From NCBI RefSeq assembly GCF_006716305.1, contig NZ_VFOU01000003.1, forward strand, positions 62,001 through 126,000: a DNA stretch of 64,000 nt, in the 5' to 3' direction. This document shows positions 1 through 8,790 of the stretch, piece after piece (position 1 is the first letter of the stretch; every line of letters starts with the position of its first letter). Made by a program: the position numbers and the translations under genes. This DNA is from Enteractinococcus coprophilus. Its GTDB lineage: Bacteria > Actinomycetota > Actinomycetes > Actinomycetales > Micrococcaceae. The notes beneath the pieces are model-generated. The model searched no databases. It worked only from the letters and a program-made list of their open reading frames with translations, and was not told the DNA's origin.

Positions 1-211
1 ATGTGAGGCCTGGCAGTAAGTAGTTCACCCAGGCATTGGTATTAATAGCGTTCCACCACAGGTGCGGACTCATCTGTCCTTGGGCGGCTAACGCCTGATA
101 GACCCAGACTAAGACGCCGATGACGATCAACGCCACAAGGATATTCAAGATCGTGATGATACGGCGAGAACGTGGGCCTGGCGCATCAAAGAGAACGTAT
201 TGAGTACTCAT
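1..211 (-). CDS. gluD: Glutamate ABC transporter permease, N-terminal part (gluD-like)
   Basis: This is the start of an amino-acid ABC transporter inner-membrane permease; the gene runs off the left edge and only about 70 residues are visible. The protein begins MSTQYVLFDAPGPRSRR and continues into one hydrophobic segment (about residues 18-42), as expected for the cytoplasmic N-terminus and first transmembrane helix of HisM/GluD-type permeases. The ATG overlaps the TGA of the preceding permease gene in an ATGA arrangement, so the two are probably translationally coupled. It would pair with the upstream permease to form the membrane channel of the glutamate importer. The assignment rests mainly on operon position and the first helix. 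Confidence 0.8.
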   Translation of the reverse strand, partial: MSTQYVLFDAPGPRSRRIITILNILVALIVIGVLVWVYQALAAQGQMSPHLWWNAINTNAWVNYLLPGLT

Positions 212-882
212 CGTGTTACCGCCAATCTTTCAGATAGCCACGTCGTCAGCAGGCCGACTGGAATCACGATCAAGCTAAAGCCAATTGCAATGATCAAGAA
301 GATTGCGACCATGAGGTTTGGGTTGAATTCGATCATGGTGCGCATGATGCCCGACGCCTCCATGACTGATGCGGCTGCGGCGACGGTGGTGTTTTTGATC
401 AGAGCGATCAGTGTGTTGCCAATGGGGGTGATCGCTCCGCGCAGTGCTTGCGGGATGATGATGAGTCGGGCGGCCGCAAAAAATCCCAGACCAATGGATC
501 GGGCTGCTTCTGCTTGCCCAAGAGGGACGGTATTGACTCCGGAACGGATAGCCTCGGCAAAGAAGGGGGCATGATAGATCGATAATGCAATGGTTGCCAG
601 CATGAAGAAGTTGGTATCAAAGTCTGGGTGCATATTAATTTGCAGCTGACCCCAAAAGATGAGGACTCCCATCACGACAAGCACTGTCAACGGGATATTT
701 CTTACCAGGTTGATGAATGCCCCGCTGAGCCAGCTCATGGAGCGTACCGGTGAGATACGGAACAGCGCGAGTATGACCCCGAGGGTGAAGGCAAATATTG
801 CAGAGAAGAAAGCCAGTTTCAGGTTGGCCCAAAATCCTTCCCAGATTGGATATTGCTCAAAGAGAAAGAGAATATCTTCCAT
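208..882 (-). CDS. gluC: Glutamate ABC transporter permease (gluC-like)
   Basis: A 224-residue inner-membrane permease of the polar amino-acid (HisMQ) family. It has about five hydrophobic segments and the cytoplasmic EAA loop (EAARSIGLGFFAAARLIIIP, about residues 124-143), which contacts the ATPase. It belongs to the four-gene importer order ATPase, binding protein, permease, permease, which matches the gluABCD operon of Corynebacterium and relatives. Its stop codon overlaps the ATG of the next permease by 4 bp. It lies about 130 bp downstream of the binding-protein gene, across a perfect stem-loop that could lower its expression relative to the binding protein. Substrate (glutamate or another acidic or polar amino acid) is inferred from operon form. 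Confidence 0.9.
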   Translation of the reverse strand: MEDILFLFEQYPIWEGFWANLKLAFFSAIFAFTLGVILALFRISPVRSMSWLSGAFINLVRNIPLTVLVVMGVLIFWGQLQINMHPDFDTNFFMLATIALSIYHAPFFAEAIRSGVNTVPLGQAEAARSIGLGFFAAARLIIIPQALRGAITPIGNTLIALIKNTTVAAAASVMEASGIMRTMIEFNPNLMVAIFLIIAIGFSLIVIPVGLLTTWLSERLAVTR

Positions 883-930
883 AGTCCCCTGCCTGGTGTG
901 GTGAGGTGGTGGGTGCTGTGGTGCTCAGGG

Positions 931-963
931 TTCGGCACCTGCTCACACTTGAGAGGTGCCGAA
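931..963 (-). terminator. Intercistronic stem-loop between gluB and gluC
   Basis: TTCGGCACCT (931-940) and AGGTGCCGAA (954-963) form a perfect 10-bp stem around a 13-nt loop. It lies just downstream of the binding-protein gene in transcription direction, and no long U-run follows it. In binding-protein transporters such hairpins typically stabilise the upstream message or cause partial termination, giving more binding protein than permease. Confidence 0.6.
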
Positions 964-1009
964 TCCTTTATGCCCAGTTTGTGGCGTGTAGCCGGTGCGG
1001 GGCATTGGG

Positions 1010-1879
1010 TTATTCGCCGCAGGTGACAAGCTCAATATTGTCATTGAGCTCGGCGTTGGCTTCATAGTCGACGCCTTCGGTGTTGGCTGCCAGCAGTTCG
1101 TCGATGGTGCCATCGTCTTGCAGTTTCTGGATGGCTTCGTTGACTTGTTCACAGGTTTCGACGTCGCCTTCGGGAAGACCTACGCCGTAGGGTTCTTCGG
1201 TGAAGGGGCTGCCGACGACTTTGAATTCGCCTGCGTATTCATCGGAGGCTGCCAGGCCCGCCAGGATGATGTCGTCGGTGGTCACGGCGTCAACCTGACC
1301 GGATTGTAAGAATGTCAGGCACTCGCTGTACCCATCTTGTTCGACGAGCTCTACTTCATCGGCATACATGTCGCGGACGTTTTGAGCCGGAGTCGAACCA
1401 GTCACGGAACACAGGTTGCGGCCGTTGAGATCTTCTGGACCTTTAATGTCGTTTTCGTCGGTACGAACGAGAATATCTTGACCCGCCATAAAGTACGGTC
1501 CCGCGAAGTCGACGCGCTCGTCGCGTTCATCGGTAATCGAGTAGGTTGCAAAGATCATATCGACCTGACCGTTTTCCAGCATGTTTTCACGCTGCGGCGT
1601 TGGTGATTCCACCCACTCGATCTGGTCCTCTTGGTATCCCATTTCTGCCAGGACTGCTTTGGCGACGTCGACGTCGAAGCCGGTTGGCGGGTTATTGCCT
1701 TCCCGGAATCCCAGTCCGGGCTGGTCGTATTTGATACCTACGGTGACACTGCCGCCACCACCGCCACCGCCCGCAGCGTCATCTTCGGCGGTATCTTCCG
1801 TGGCCCCCGGAGAGCAGGCCGATAGAACAAGCAGGCCGGCTGCGCCAAGTGCTGTGATTTTCATCCAAGGTGTCTTCAT
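1010..1879 (-). CDS. gluB: Glutamate-binding lipoprotein of the ABC importer
   Basis: A 289-residue extracytoplasmic solute-binding protein (SBP family 3). The N-terminus is a lipoprotein signal peptide with lipobox LSAC; Cys22 would be lipidated and hold the protein at the outer face of the membrane. A glycine/acid-rich linker follows (about residues 24-45), then the bilobed domain with a family-typical start (VTVGIKYDQPGLGF) and the region DEVELVEQDGYSECLTFLQ. An AAAGG Shine-Dalgarno lies 8 nt before the ATG. It follows the ATPase gene by 44 bp and precedes the permeases. Glutamate specificity is inferred from operon order; another polar amino acid is possible. Confidence 0.9.
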   Translation of the reverse strand: MKTPWMKITALGAAGLLVLSACSPGATEDTAEDDAAGGGGGGGSVTVGIKYDQPGLGFREGNNPPTGFDVDVAKAVLAEMGYQEDQIEWVESPTPQRENMLENGQVDMIFATYSITDERDERVDFAGPYFMAGQDILVRTDENDIKGPEDLNGRNLCSVTGSTPAQNVRDMYADEVELVEQDGYSECLTFLQSGQVDAVTTDDIILAGLAASDEYAGEFKVVGSPFTEEPYGVGLPEGDVETCEQVNEAIQKLQDDGTIDELLAANTEGVDYEANAELNDNIELVTCGE

Positions 1880-1923
1880 GGTGAGTACCTTTCAGTGTGT
1901 GTAATGAATTGTGATGTGAGGTG

Positions 1924-2685
1924 TTACTCGGTCAGAATCTTCGATAGGAAGTCTTTAGCTCGACTGGTTTCGGGACCTGTGAAGAATTTCTCCGGTGTGG
2001 TGTCCTCAATAACTGCACCATCGGACATGAATAGGAGTCGGTCTCCTGCTTTACGGGCGAATCCCATTTCGTGGGTCACCACGACCATGGTCATGCCACC
2101 GGCGGCTAGATCGACCATGACGTCGAGGACTTCTTGGACCATTTCTGGGTCAAGTGCCGAGGTGGGCTCGTCGAAGAGTAGGACTTTGGGTTTCATCGCG
2201 AGGGCTCGCGCAATGGCCACACGTTGTTGCTGTCCCCCAGACAACTGAGCTGGCAGTTTACGGGCCTGTTCTCCGACGCCGACGCGCTCAAGGTATTCCA
2301 TGGCCTCTTGTTCAGCTTGCTTTTTGGATATCTTGCGGACCTTGGTGGGTCCCAGTGTGACATTTTCTACGACGCTCTTATGAGCAAAAAGATTAAAGGA
2401 CTGGAACACCATGCCCACGTCAGCTCGGAGAGCTGCCAGCGCTTTACCCTCTTCGGGGAGCCGTGCGCCATCAATTTCGATGTATCCACCGTCGTCATCA
2501 ATGGTCTCCAGGCGGTTGATGGTGCGGCATAACGTCGATTTTCCCGAGCCCGATGGGCCGACGACAATACAGACTTGGCCTTTGGGGATATCCACATTGA
2601 TATCAGAAAGTGCTTGGAAGCTGCCGAAATGCTTATTTACTCCGGACATTCGAACTAGCGGTGTGTGGCTGGCCTCAGGTGTCAT
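1924..2685 (-). CDS. gluA: Glutamate ABC transporter ATP-binding protein
   Basis: A 253-residue ABC ATPase of the polar amino-acid uptake type, first gene of the importer operon. Visible motifs are Walker [10 protein letters not shown] (residues 43-51), the Q-loop in [11 protein letters not shown], the signature LSGGQQQR, Walker [13 protein letters not shown] and the switch His in [10 protein letters not shown]. It would sit at the cytoplasmic face and power import by the two permeases. The start has GTAGGAG about 6 nt upstream. A plausible promoter lies about 70 bp upstream. Family assignment is very secure; substrate is inferred from the operon. Confidence 0.93.
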   Translation of the reverse strand: MTPEASHTPLVRMSGVNKHFGSFQALSDINVDIPKGQVCIVVGPSGSGKSTLCRTINRLETIDDDGGYIEIDGARLPEEGKALAALRADVGMVFQSFNLFAHKSVVENVTLGPTKVRKISKKQAEQEAMEYLERVGVGEQARKLPAQLSGGQQQRVAIARALAMKPKVLLFDEPTSALDPEMVQEVLDVMVDLAAGGMTMVVVTHEMGFARKAGDRLLFMSDGAVIEDTTPEKFFTGPETSRAKDFLSKILTE

Positions 2686-2751
2686 GATGAGCTCCTACAG
2701 AACATCCGAATGCTACGGGGCAGCACCCCACGACGGTGTGACTTGCGTTAC

Positions 2752-2780
2752 ATCATAACAGGTCAGCCCCTATTTGCCAC
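2752..2780 (-). promoter_or_regulatory. Candidate promoter of the gluABCD operon
   Basis: Read on the minus strand, GTGGCA (2780-2775) and TATGAT (2757-2752) are separated by 17 bp. Each is a 4/6-5/6 match to the sigma70 boxes. The site is about 67-95 bp upstream of gluA. The -10 lies within GTTATGATGTAAC, whose ends are a short inverted repeat, so a regulator could bind there. This is inference only. Confidence 0.4.
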
Positions 2781-2860
2781 GGGTGAGTTCAGGGATGTTT
2801 TGGCCCAACCATGCGTGTGCGATCCCTGGGCCCTAGGTAAAAGCGCCCTAAGATAAAGCT

Positions 2861-4489
2861 ATGTCTGACTCTTCTATCGATGCTTTGGCCGAAGATTATG
2901 CCCGCCAACTTGCAGATCTGAATCCAGTTGTGGCTTCCGAAATTGGATTGGCCGGGTATGCTGATAAACTGCCGGATTATTCTCCCGAAGGTGCCGCGGC
3001 GCTCGATACATTACAGGCCGATGTGCTAAAACGCCTGGATGCTCTAGCTCCCCAGTCGGACCAGGACCTGGTGACACAAGACGCTCTCATCGAGCGATTA
3101 ACTGTCGACCGGGACTTATACGCAACGGGGGTGGTCCCGCTCAATAACATTGCCTCGCCGGTTCAGGATATTCGCGCAACATTTGACCTCATGCCGACCA
3201 CCACCTCTGAGGATTGGCGCAATATCGCTGCTCGATTGACCAAAGTCGATACCGCCCTACACGGCTACCGCATTCGCCTCGATGAGGCAGTAACGAAAGG
3301 GCTAGCGCCCGTACAACGGCAGGTCGATGCCTGTATCGTGCAAGCTCAAGCGGCTGCAGAGAACTTTTTCACCGACCTGGTAGCATCGGCACCCGAACAA
3401 CCGAATACCTTGCGCACTGAACTGGATCGCGCTGCGCGCCGAGCGGCCCAAGCGTATGCGGATTTTGCCACCTATCTCAAAGACGAGTTACGAGACCGAG
3501 CACGGACTACAGATGCAGTGGGCAAGGAGTACTATGCGCTTGCGTCACAAGAATTTCTGGGTACTCAAATCGATTTGGCCGAAACCTATGAGTGGGGCCT
3601 AGCAGAGCTGGAGCGAATTGTTAGCGAACAGCAGCGCATCGCCGAGTCTATTCAACCTGGCCTTAGTATCGAAGAAGCTCGACAAGTTTTGTCTGCCGAT
3701 CCGGCTCGTCAACTCCACGGCACCGAGGCCCTTCGTCAATGGATGCAAGACCTCTCTGATACGACCATTGAGGACATGAAGCAGCATTTCTATATCCCGC
3801 CGCCCATGGATTATGTCGAAGCGATGATTGCGCCAACGCAAGATGGCGGTATCTACTACACCGCCCCTTCCGAAGATTTTTCACGACCGGGGCGCATGTG
3901 GTGGTCAGTGCCAGAGGGCGAAGACACCTTTACCACCTGGCAACAAACCACCACGGTCTTCCACGAAGGCGTGCCTGGGCATCACCTACAGGTTGCCACA
4001 GCGATGTTCAATGCCACCGGGCTCAATTCGTGGCGTCGAAACTGGTTATGGGTATCCGGACACGGTGAGGGCTGGGCATTGTATGCCGAAGATCTCATGA
4101 AGGAACTTGGCTACCTTAACGACCCGGGTGATTACTTGGGGATGCTAGATGCCCAGCGGATGCGAGCCGCCCGAGTAGTCTTCGACATCGGGGTGCACTG
4201 TGGCTTTACGGCCCCGCAGTCATGGGGCGGCAAGACCTGGGATCCTGAAACAGGGTTCGCATTCTTACAGGCACACCTCAACGAGACTCCCGGCGTTTTA
4301 GAATTCGAATTCGTCCGCTATCTCGGCTGGCCAGGCCAGGCACCCAGCTATGCAGTCGGCAAGCGAATCTGGCAGCAGATTCGCGCCGAACACGAACAGG
4401 CACCAGACTTTGATCTAAAAACCTTCCACACCCGCGCCCTTCAGCTGGGCTCGATGGGATTAGACACCTTAGAGAGGGCACTTCGATGA
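2861..4489 (+). CDS. DUF885 family protein (putative zinc peptidase-like)
   Basis: A 542-residue soluble protein of the DUF885 family. Diagnostic motifs are HEGVPGHHLQ (starting near residue 368) and HGEGWALYAED (near residue 401), a His/Glu arrangement resembling a zinc-peptidase active site. There is no signal peptide, so it is probably cytoplasmic. The length is close to the family norm. The substrate is unknown for most family members; carboxypeptidase-like activity is a structural inference. Its last four bases overlap the Maf gene (ATGA), so the two are probably co-transcribed. The start has a poor Shine-Dalgarno and a TAAGAT hexamer 7 bp upstream, so the message could be nearly leaderless. 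Confidence 0.88.
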   Translation: MSDSSIDALAEDYARQLADLNPVVASEIGLAGYADKLPDYSPEGAAALDTLQADVLKRLDALAPQSDQDLVTQDALIERLTVDRDLYATGVVPLNNIASPVQDIRATFDLMPTTTSEDWRNIAARLTKVDTALHGYRIRLDEAVTKGLAPVQRQVDACIVQAQAAAENFFTDLVASAPEQPNTLRTELDRAARRAAQAYADFATYLKDELRDRARTTDAVGKEYYALASQEFLGTQIDLAETYEWGLAELERIVSEQQRIAESIQPGLSIEEARQVLSADPARQLHGTEALRQWMQDLSDTTIEDMKQHFYIPPPMDYVEAMIAPTQDGGIYYTAPSEDFSRPGRMWWSVPEGEDTFTTWQQTTTVFHEGVPGHHLQVATAMFNATGLNSWRRNWLWVSGHGEGWALYAEDLMKELGYLNDPGDYLGMLDAQRMRAARVVFDIGVHCGFTAPQSWGGKTWDPETGFAFLQAHLNETPGVLEFEFVRYLGWPGQAPSYAVGKRIWQQIRAEHEQAPDFDLKTFHTRALQLGSMGLDTLERALR

Positions 4490-5121
4490 ACATCCAAATC
4501 GTGCTCGGTTCGGCTTCCAGTGCGCGAGCAGATATTTTACGTCGAGCTGGGTTGCCCTTTATTCAACGTCCAGCCGACATTGACGAAGAAGCACTCGCCG
4601 CTACTATTGCCCTACCTCGCGACCAAGCCCAAGCACTCGCGACAGCCAAGGCGCACGCCGTGGCTGACCTACTCATCTCGGAACAGCAGGTCACTGGCCC
4701 GACGTACGTGATTGCTGCGGACTCGGTGTTTGAATTCGAGGGCCAAGCCTACGGCAAACCCTTGCAAGCAACTGTCGCTCGACAGCGCTGGCACGCTCAG
4801 CGTGGCAAGAGCGGCATCTTGCACAGCGGTCACTGCGTCATCGCGATAGTGGGAAAAGAAAAACGCCGAGTTGCAGAAGAAACCGTCAGTGCCGTCGTGT
4901 CATTTGCCCAGATGAGCGATGCCGTGATCGACGATTACGTGGCCACCGGTGAACCGCTCTACGTTGCCGGCGGCTTCACGCTTGAAGGTCATGGCGCCAC
5001 GATGGTTGATCGGGTCGACGGGGACCCTAATGCTGTGCTCGGACTGTCGCTGCGGGCAGTCCGCGAACTGTTCGAGAGCGTGGGTGTCTCACTCACGAAG
5101 CTCTGGAAGACAGCCAACTAG
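4486..5121 (+). CDS. maf: Maf-type nucleoside triphosphate pyrophosphatase
   Basis: A 211-residue Maf/HAM1-fold protein. Family members hydrolyse dTTP, UTP or modified nucleoside triphosphates to monophosphates and have been linked to septum inhibition. The N-terminal LGSASSARADILRRAG (from residue 7) is the phosphate-binding signature, followed by the substrate-loop Asp in DIDEEAL and the catalytic-region AADSVFEFEGQAYGKP near residue 78. The C-terminal YVAGGFTLEGHGA is also family-typical. It overlaps the DUF885 gene by 4 bp. In actinobacteria maf is often next to biotin-dependent carboxylase genes, as here. Substrate preference cannot be read from the sequence. Confidence 0.92.
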   Translation: MNIQIVLGSASSARADILRRAGLPFIQRPADIDEEALAATIALPRDQAQALATAKAHAVADLLISEQQVTGPTYVIAADSVFEFEGQAYGKPLQATVARQRWHAQRGKSGILHSGHCVIAIVGKEKRRVAEETVSAVVSFAQMSDAVIDDYVATGEPLYVAGGFTLEGHGATMVDRVDGDPNAVLGLSLRAVRELFESVGVSLTKLWKTAN

Positions 5122-5128
5122 AACACAG

Positions 5129-5149
5129 TTTTGTAGGCTTCCTACAAAA
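5129..5149. terminator. Short perfect hairpin after maf
   Basis: TTTTGTAGG (5129-5137) and CCTACAAAA (5141-5149) pair perfectly over 9 bp with a 3-nt loop, 7 bp after the maf stop. A TTTTT run follows at about 5159. It is AT-rich for a terminator but well placed to end the DUF885-maf message; an operator for the carboxylase gene is the alternative. Confidence 0.5.
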
Positions 5150-5291
5150 AACCATGCGTTTTTAGCTGACCCGGTGCGTCATTCTGTATGATTTCCACGG
5201 ATTCGTCCTAAGCTTCATAGGATGGCAACGGTACGCTAGCCCTATCGTGTGCCTATTCTGCGCAGCGTTCCAACCAAGGAGTTAAGTTTCT

Positions 5292-7133
5292 ATGTCCATG
5301 ACCACTGCGTCATCCTCGATGGTCTACCGACCCTTTTCTAAGGTCTTGATCGCTAATCGAGGTGAAATCGCGGTGCGTATTATCCGCGCTGCACAAGATG
5401 AAGGACTAGAAGCCGTCGCAATTTATGCGAATCCAGACCGCGATGCGATGCACGTCCGTCTAGCGGATCACGCGTTCTCTCTCAACGGGGACACCGTAGC
5501 TGACACTTATCTAGCCATGGACAAGGTACTCAAGGCTGCCAAAGACTCCGGCGCAGATGCAGTCCACCCCGGTTATGGATTCCTAGCTGAAAATGCTGAC
5601 TTCGCCCAAGCCGTTATCGATGCGGGCATGATCTGGATTGGCCCTCCCCCGGCTGCCATCCACGCACTGGGCGATAAGGTCGCTGCCCGCCACATCGCTC
5701 ACAAAGTTGGCGCCCCACTAGCACCCGGAACTGCCGATCCAGTGGAGTCGTCTCAGGAAGTCGTCGACTTCGCTGATGAATTTGGTCTGCCATTAGCAAT
5801 CAAAGCCGCCCACGGTGGTGGCGGTCGCGGCATCAAAGTCGTTCGCCAACGCTCCGAAATCCCGGAGGCCTACGAGTCGGCCGTCCGCGAAGCTACGTTA
5901 GCTTTTGGCCGTGGCGAATGCTTTGTCGAACGCTTCCTCGATGCACCGCGCCACCTGGAAACCCAGTGCTTGGCCGACAAGGACGGGAACGTCGTGGTGA
6001 TTTCCACTCGTGACTGTTCGCTACAGCGCCGCAACCAAAAACTGGTCGAAGAAGCTCCGGCACCATATCTCACCCCAGAACAAGCACAACAGCTCTACGA
6101 TGCTTCGGTGGCCCTCCTGCAAGAAGCCGGCTACGTTGGGGCCGGTACCTGCGAGTTTCTCATCGGCCAAGACGGTACGATTTCGTTTTTGGAAGTCAAC
6201 ACACGCCTGCAGGTCGAACACACTGTTTCCGAAGAAGTAACCGGCATCGATCTGGTCCGCGAACAGTTCCGTATCGCCCGCGGTGAGCTGCTAGGCTACG
6301 ACCACCCCAAGGTCGAGGGTCACTCTTTCGAATTCCGCATCACCGCCGAAGATCCCGGACAAAACTTTATGCCCGCTCCCGGTACCATCACCAAGATGCG
6401 TCTGCCCGGCGGACCGGGGGTTCGCATTGACACCGGTGTCGAAGAGGGCGAAACCATCTCGGGAGCGTTTGACTCGATGGTCGCCAAACTCATCGTGACC
6501 GGTAAAGACCGCAAAGAGGCACTGCAGCGTTCACAGCGTGCACTCAACGAAATGCGCATCGCAGGCTTGGCAACTGTCTTGCCATTCCACCGCACGGTGA
6601 TCCAGGATCCGAACTTTGCACCGGAGCTGGATCAGCCGGGCCAAAAAATCCCGGCTGAGGGCCCCTTTACGGTCCACACTCGCTGGATCGAAACCGATTT
6701 CATTAACGAACTGCAGCCGCAGTCGGTGGTGCCCGGCATCAACGCTGAGGACGACGTCGAGCGCCGAGTCGTAACCGTGGAAGTCAATGGCAAACGTGTT
6801 GAAGTCACCCTGCCAGATTCGCTGGCAGGCATCGCGTCGGTGGACGTTAATGCGAAACCGAAACGTCGTCGTCGTGGGCGTAGTGCCACAGCGACCAGCG
6901 GTGCCTCTGCTGCTTCGGGTGACTCGGTCACCTCTCCCATGCAGGGCACGATCGTCAAACTCGGCGTCGATATCGGCGATGAAGTCTCCGAAGGCGACTT
7001 GATCCTGGTGCTTGAGGCCATGAAGATGGAACAGCCCATTACCGCTCACAAGGCCGGTAAAGTCACAGAGCTGACCGCAGAACCGGGCACCACCGTCAAC
7101 GCAGGTGCGATTCTGGCCACTATCGAAGGGTAA
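5292..7133 (+). CDS. Acyl-CoA carboxylase alpha subunit (biotin carboxylase plus biotin carrier domain)
   Basis: A 613-residue fused biotin carboxylase/BCCP subunit of acetyl-/propionyl-CoA carboxylase, as in actinobacterial AccA3/AccBC. It supplies carboxybiotin for malonyl-CoA or methylmalonyl-CoA synthesis together with a beta subunit that is not in this window. The biotin carboxylase domain starts with [18 protein letters not shown]; the ATP-grasp glycine loop [10 protein letters not shown] is near residue 175 and the catalytic region [20 protein letters not shown] follows. A basic linker ([10 protein letters not shown]) leads to the BCCP domain with EAMKMEQP; the biotinylated lysine is Lys578. 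An AAGGAG lies 10 nt before the ATG; ATG at 5298 is an alternative start. It is adjacent to maf, a frequent arrangement. Confidence 0.93.
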   Translation: MSMTTASSSMVYRPFSKVLIANRGEIAVRIIRAAQDEGLEAVAIYANPDRDAMHVRLADHAFSLNGDTVADTYLAMDKVLKAAKDSGADAVHPGYGFLAENADFAQAVIDAGMIWIGPPPAAIHALGDKVAARHIAHKVGAPLAPGTADPVESSQEVVDFADEFGLPLAIKAAHGGGGRGIKVVRQRSEIPEAYESAVREATLAFGRGECFVERFLDAPRHLETQCLADKDGNVVVISTRDCSLQRRNQKLVEEAPAPYLTPEQAQQLYDASVALLQEAGYVGAGTCEFLIGQDGTISFLEVNTRLQVEHTVSEEVTGIDLVREQFRIARGELLGYDHPKVEGHSFEFRITAEDPGQNFMPAPGTITKMRLPGGPGVRIDTGVEEGETISGAFDSMVAKLIVTGKDRKEALQRSQRALNEMRIAGLATVLPFHRTVIQDPNFAPELDQPGQKIPAEGPFTVHTRWIETDFINELQPQSVVPGINAEDDVERRVVTVEVNGKRVEVTLPDSLAGIASVDVNAKPKRRRRGRSATATSGASAASGDSVTSPMQGTIVKLGVDIGDEVSEGDLILVLEAMKMEQPITAHKAGKVTELTAEPGTTVNAGAILATIEG

Positions 7134-7148
7134 CGCAGAGTAGGAGTT

Positions 7149-7178
7149 TTGCAAACGAGCCTACGGCATACATATAAT
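7149..7178 (+). promoter_or_regulatory. Candidate promoter of the MHS symporter
   Basis: TTGCAA (7149-7154) and a perfect TATAAT (7173-7178) are separated by 18 bp, about 90 bp upstream of the symporter ATG. It lies between the carboxylase stop and the strong hairpin at 7211-7234, so a transcript from it would have to pass through that hairpin. Confidence 0.5.
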
Positions 7179-7212
7179 TAACTGTTTTTCAAGTAATTAA
7201 CAGTTTTTCAAG
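7175..7212 (+). repeat. Tandem 19-bp AT-rich repeat
   Basis: Two adjacent 19-nt units, 7175-7193 and 7194-7212, share the form TAATTAACNGTTTTTCAAG and differ at one position. The first unit overlaps the -10 box of the candidate promoter and the second runs into the hairpin. A regulator binding site is one reading; a simple slippage duplication is the other. Confidence 0.6.
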
Positions 7213-7244
7213 GTGGCGTCTCCGGACGCCACCTACATTCTTTT
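7211..7244 (+). terminator. Strong stem-loop between the carboxylase and symporter genes
   Basis: AGGTGGCGTC (7211-7220) and GACGCCACCT (7225-7234) form a perfect 10-bp GC-rich stem with loop TCCG, followed by ACATTCTTTT. It is a good intrinsic terminator for the carboxylase transcript. Because a candidate promoter lies upstream of it, it could also act as an attenuator in the symporter leader. Confidence 0.75.
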
Positions 7245-7268
7245 GAACTCGCAACAAAGGTACTCCTG

Positions 7269-8681
7269 ATGTCAACGCAACCCGCAGTGACTTCGCATGG
7301 TATTCAAGATGATGAGCTGGGTGTCCCCCGCTGGAAAATCATCATGGCCTCAGTTGTAGGCACAACCATCGAATTCTACGACTTCTATATTTACGCCACC
7401 GCAGCGGTTTCAGTCTTCCCGCTGATTTTCTTCCCGGGTGGTGACGCGCAAACCGCGCTGCTTGCCTCAATGGCCACCTTTGGTGCCGCCTTCGTCGCCC
7501 GTCCACTCGGATCCATTATTTTCGGTCACATGGGTGACCGGCTGGGACGCAAGGTCACGCTCATCGGCGCGCTGCTGACCATGGGTATTGCAACCTTTAT
7601 CATCGGTCTGCTGCCCACCTATTTCCAAATTGGTCTATGGGCGCCAGCCATGTTGACCATCATGCGCTTCTGTCAGGGCTTGGGCTTAGGCGGGGAATGG
7701 TCCGGCGCTGCACTGCTCGTGACCGAAACCGCCAAGCCTGGTAAACGTGCCACCGCTGCCATGTGGCCCCAACTAGGAGCACCTTTCGGTTTTCTCTTAG
7801 CCAACGGGTTCTTCCTGATCCTGACCCTGGCTTTTGGTTACAACTCGGCCGAGCACGGTGACAACCACGTCTTTATTGACTGGGTCTGGCGTATACCATT
7901 CCTGGCGTCGATCATCATGGTTGCCATCGGCCTGTGGGTTCGTGTCTCTCTGGAAGAAACCCCGGTCTTTAAGCGAGCTATTCAAAAAGACGAACGCGTC
8001 AAAGCCCCGCTGAAAGATGTCTTTCGCGAAAACTGGTGGCAGCTGATTCTGGGTACATTCATCATGTACGCCACCTACGTATTGTTCTACCTGATGACCA
8101 CTTGGATCCTGTCGTATGCCATCGGTGCACCAGACGCCGGTGGACTGGGCACTTCCTATAACGACTTCTTGGTCATCCAGTTAATTGCGATCCTGTTCTT
8201 TGCCGCATTCATTCCGGTGGCTGGTATCCTGGCCGACAAATTTGGGCGCAAACCCACCATGCTGGTCATCACCACGCTGTTGGTCGTCTTTGGCCTGTCG
8301 TTCGGTTGGTGGCTCAACGCTGACATCATCGTCAGCGCTGACGGCAGCCTAAACACCACACGAATGGTGCTGTTTATGATCACTGGTATGGCTCTGATGG
8401 GTTTGACCTTCGGTCCAATGTCCGCAATCTTGCCGGAGCTGTTCCCAACCGAAACCCGCTACACCGGTTCCGGTATCGCCTATAACGTCTCCTCGATTCT
8501 GGGGGCTGCGCTGACACCATTCATCGCGACCTGGCTCATGGGTAGCTTTGATGTTTCCTACGTTGGCTATTACTTGGCCGCGGCATCAGTCATCACGCTG
8601 ATCTTCTTGGCTCTGAGCCCAGAGACCAAGTACCGTTCACTATCTGACCTCGATCAGGACGAGATCCAGCGAACTCGTTAA
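7269..8681 (+). CDS. MFS transporter, metabolite:H+ symporter (MHS) family
   Basis: A 470-residue integral membrane protein with 12 predicted helices. The N-terminal region VVGTTIEFYDFYIYATAA, the loop GHMGDRLGRKVTLIGALL and the segment RFCQGLGLGGEWSGAALLVTE are characteristic of the MHS group (ProP, ShiA, KgtP, citrate carriers). The second half has the matching ADKFGRKPTML loop. It would import an organic acid, osmolyte or aromatic acid with protons across the cytoplasmic membrane; the substrate cannot be named from sequence. It stands alone, preceded by a candidate promoter and hairpin and followed by a long bidirectional terminator. Confidence 0.9.
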   Translation: MSTQPAVTSHGIQDDELGVPRWKIIMASVVGTTIEFYDFYIYATAAVSVFPLIFFPGGDAQTALLASMATFGAAFVARPLGSIIFGHMGDRLGRKVTLIGALLTMGIATFIIGLLPTYFQIGLWAPAMLTIMRFCQGLGLGGEWSGAALLVTETAKPGKRATAAMWPQLGAPFGFLLANGFFLILTLAFGYNSAEHGDNHVFIDWVWRIPFLASIIMVAIGLWVRVSLEETPVFKRAIQKDERVKAPLKDVFRENWWQLILGTFIMYATYVLFYLMTTWILSYAIGAPDAGGLGTSYNDFLVIQLIAILFFAAFIPVAGILADKFGRKPTMLVITTLLVVFGLSFGWWLNADIIVSADGSLNTTRMVLFMITGMALMGLTFGPMSAILPELFPTETRYTGSGIAYNVSSILGAALTPFIATWLMGSFDVSYVGYYLAAASVITLIFLALSPETKYRSLSDLDQDEIQRTR

Positions 8682-8700
8682 GTTTCGAATCAACAAACCT

Positions 8701-8737
8701 CACAATGCCCGGGCGCATATCGCGCCCGGGCATTGTG
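8701..8737. terminator. Bidirectional terminator between convergent genes
   Basis: CACAATGCCCGGGCGC (8701-8716) pairs perfectly with GCGCCCGGGCATTGTG (8722-8737), a 16-bp stem with a 5-nt loop. It lies between the symporter (plus) and acetoacetyl-CoA synthetase (minus) and can serve both. Confidence 0.85.
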
Positions 8738-8790
8738 CATTTCACCCCGGCGGAGCCACACCAAGTGCCATGGCAGCAAACAATGAACCC

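Noticed and set aside
6531-7154. 207-residue open frame antisense to the carboxylase subunit
   Set aside because: Lies opposite the ATP-grasp/BCCP coding region whose protein motifs are intact; no independent support.
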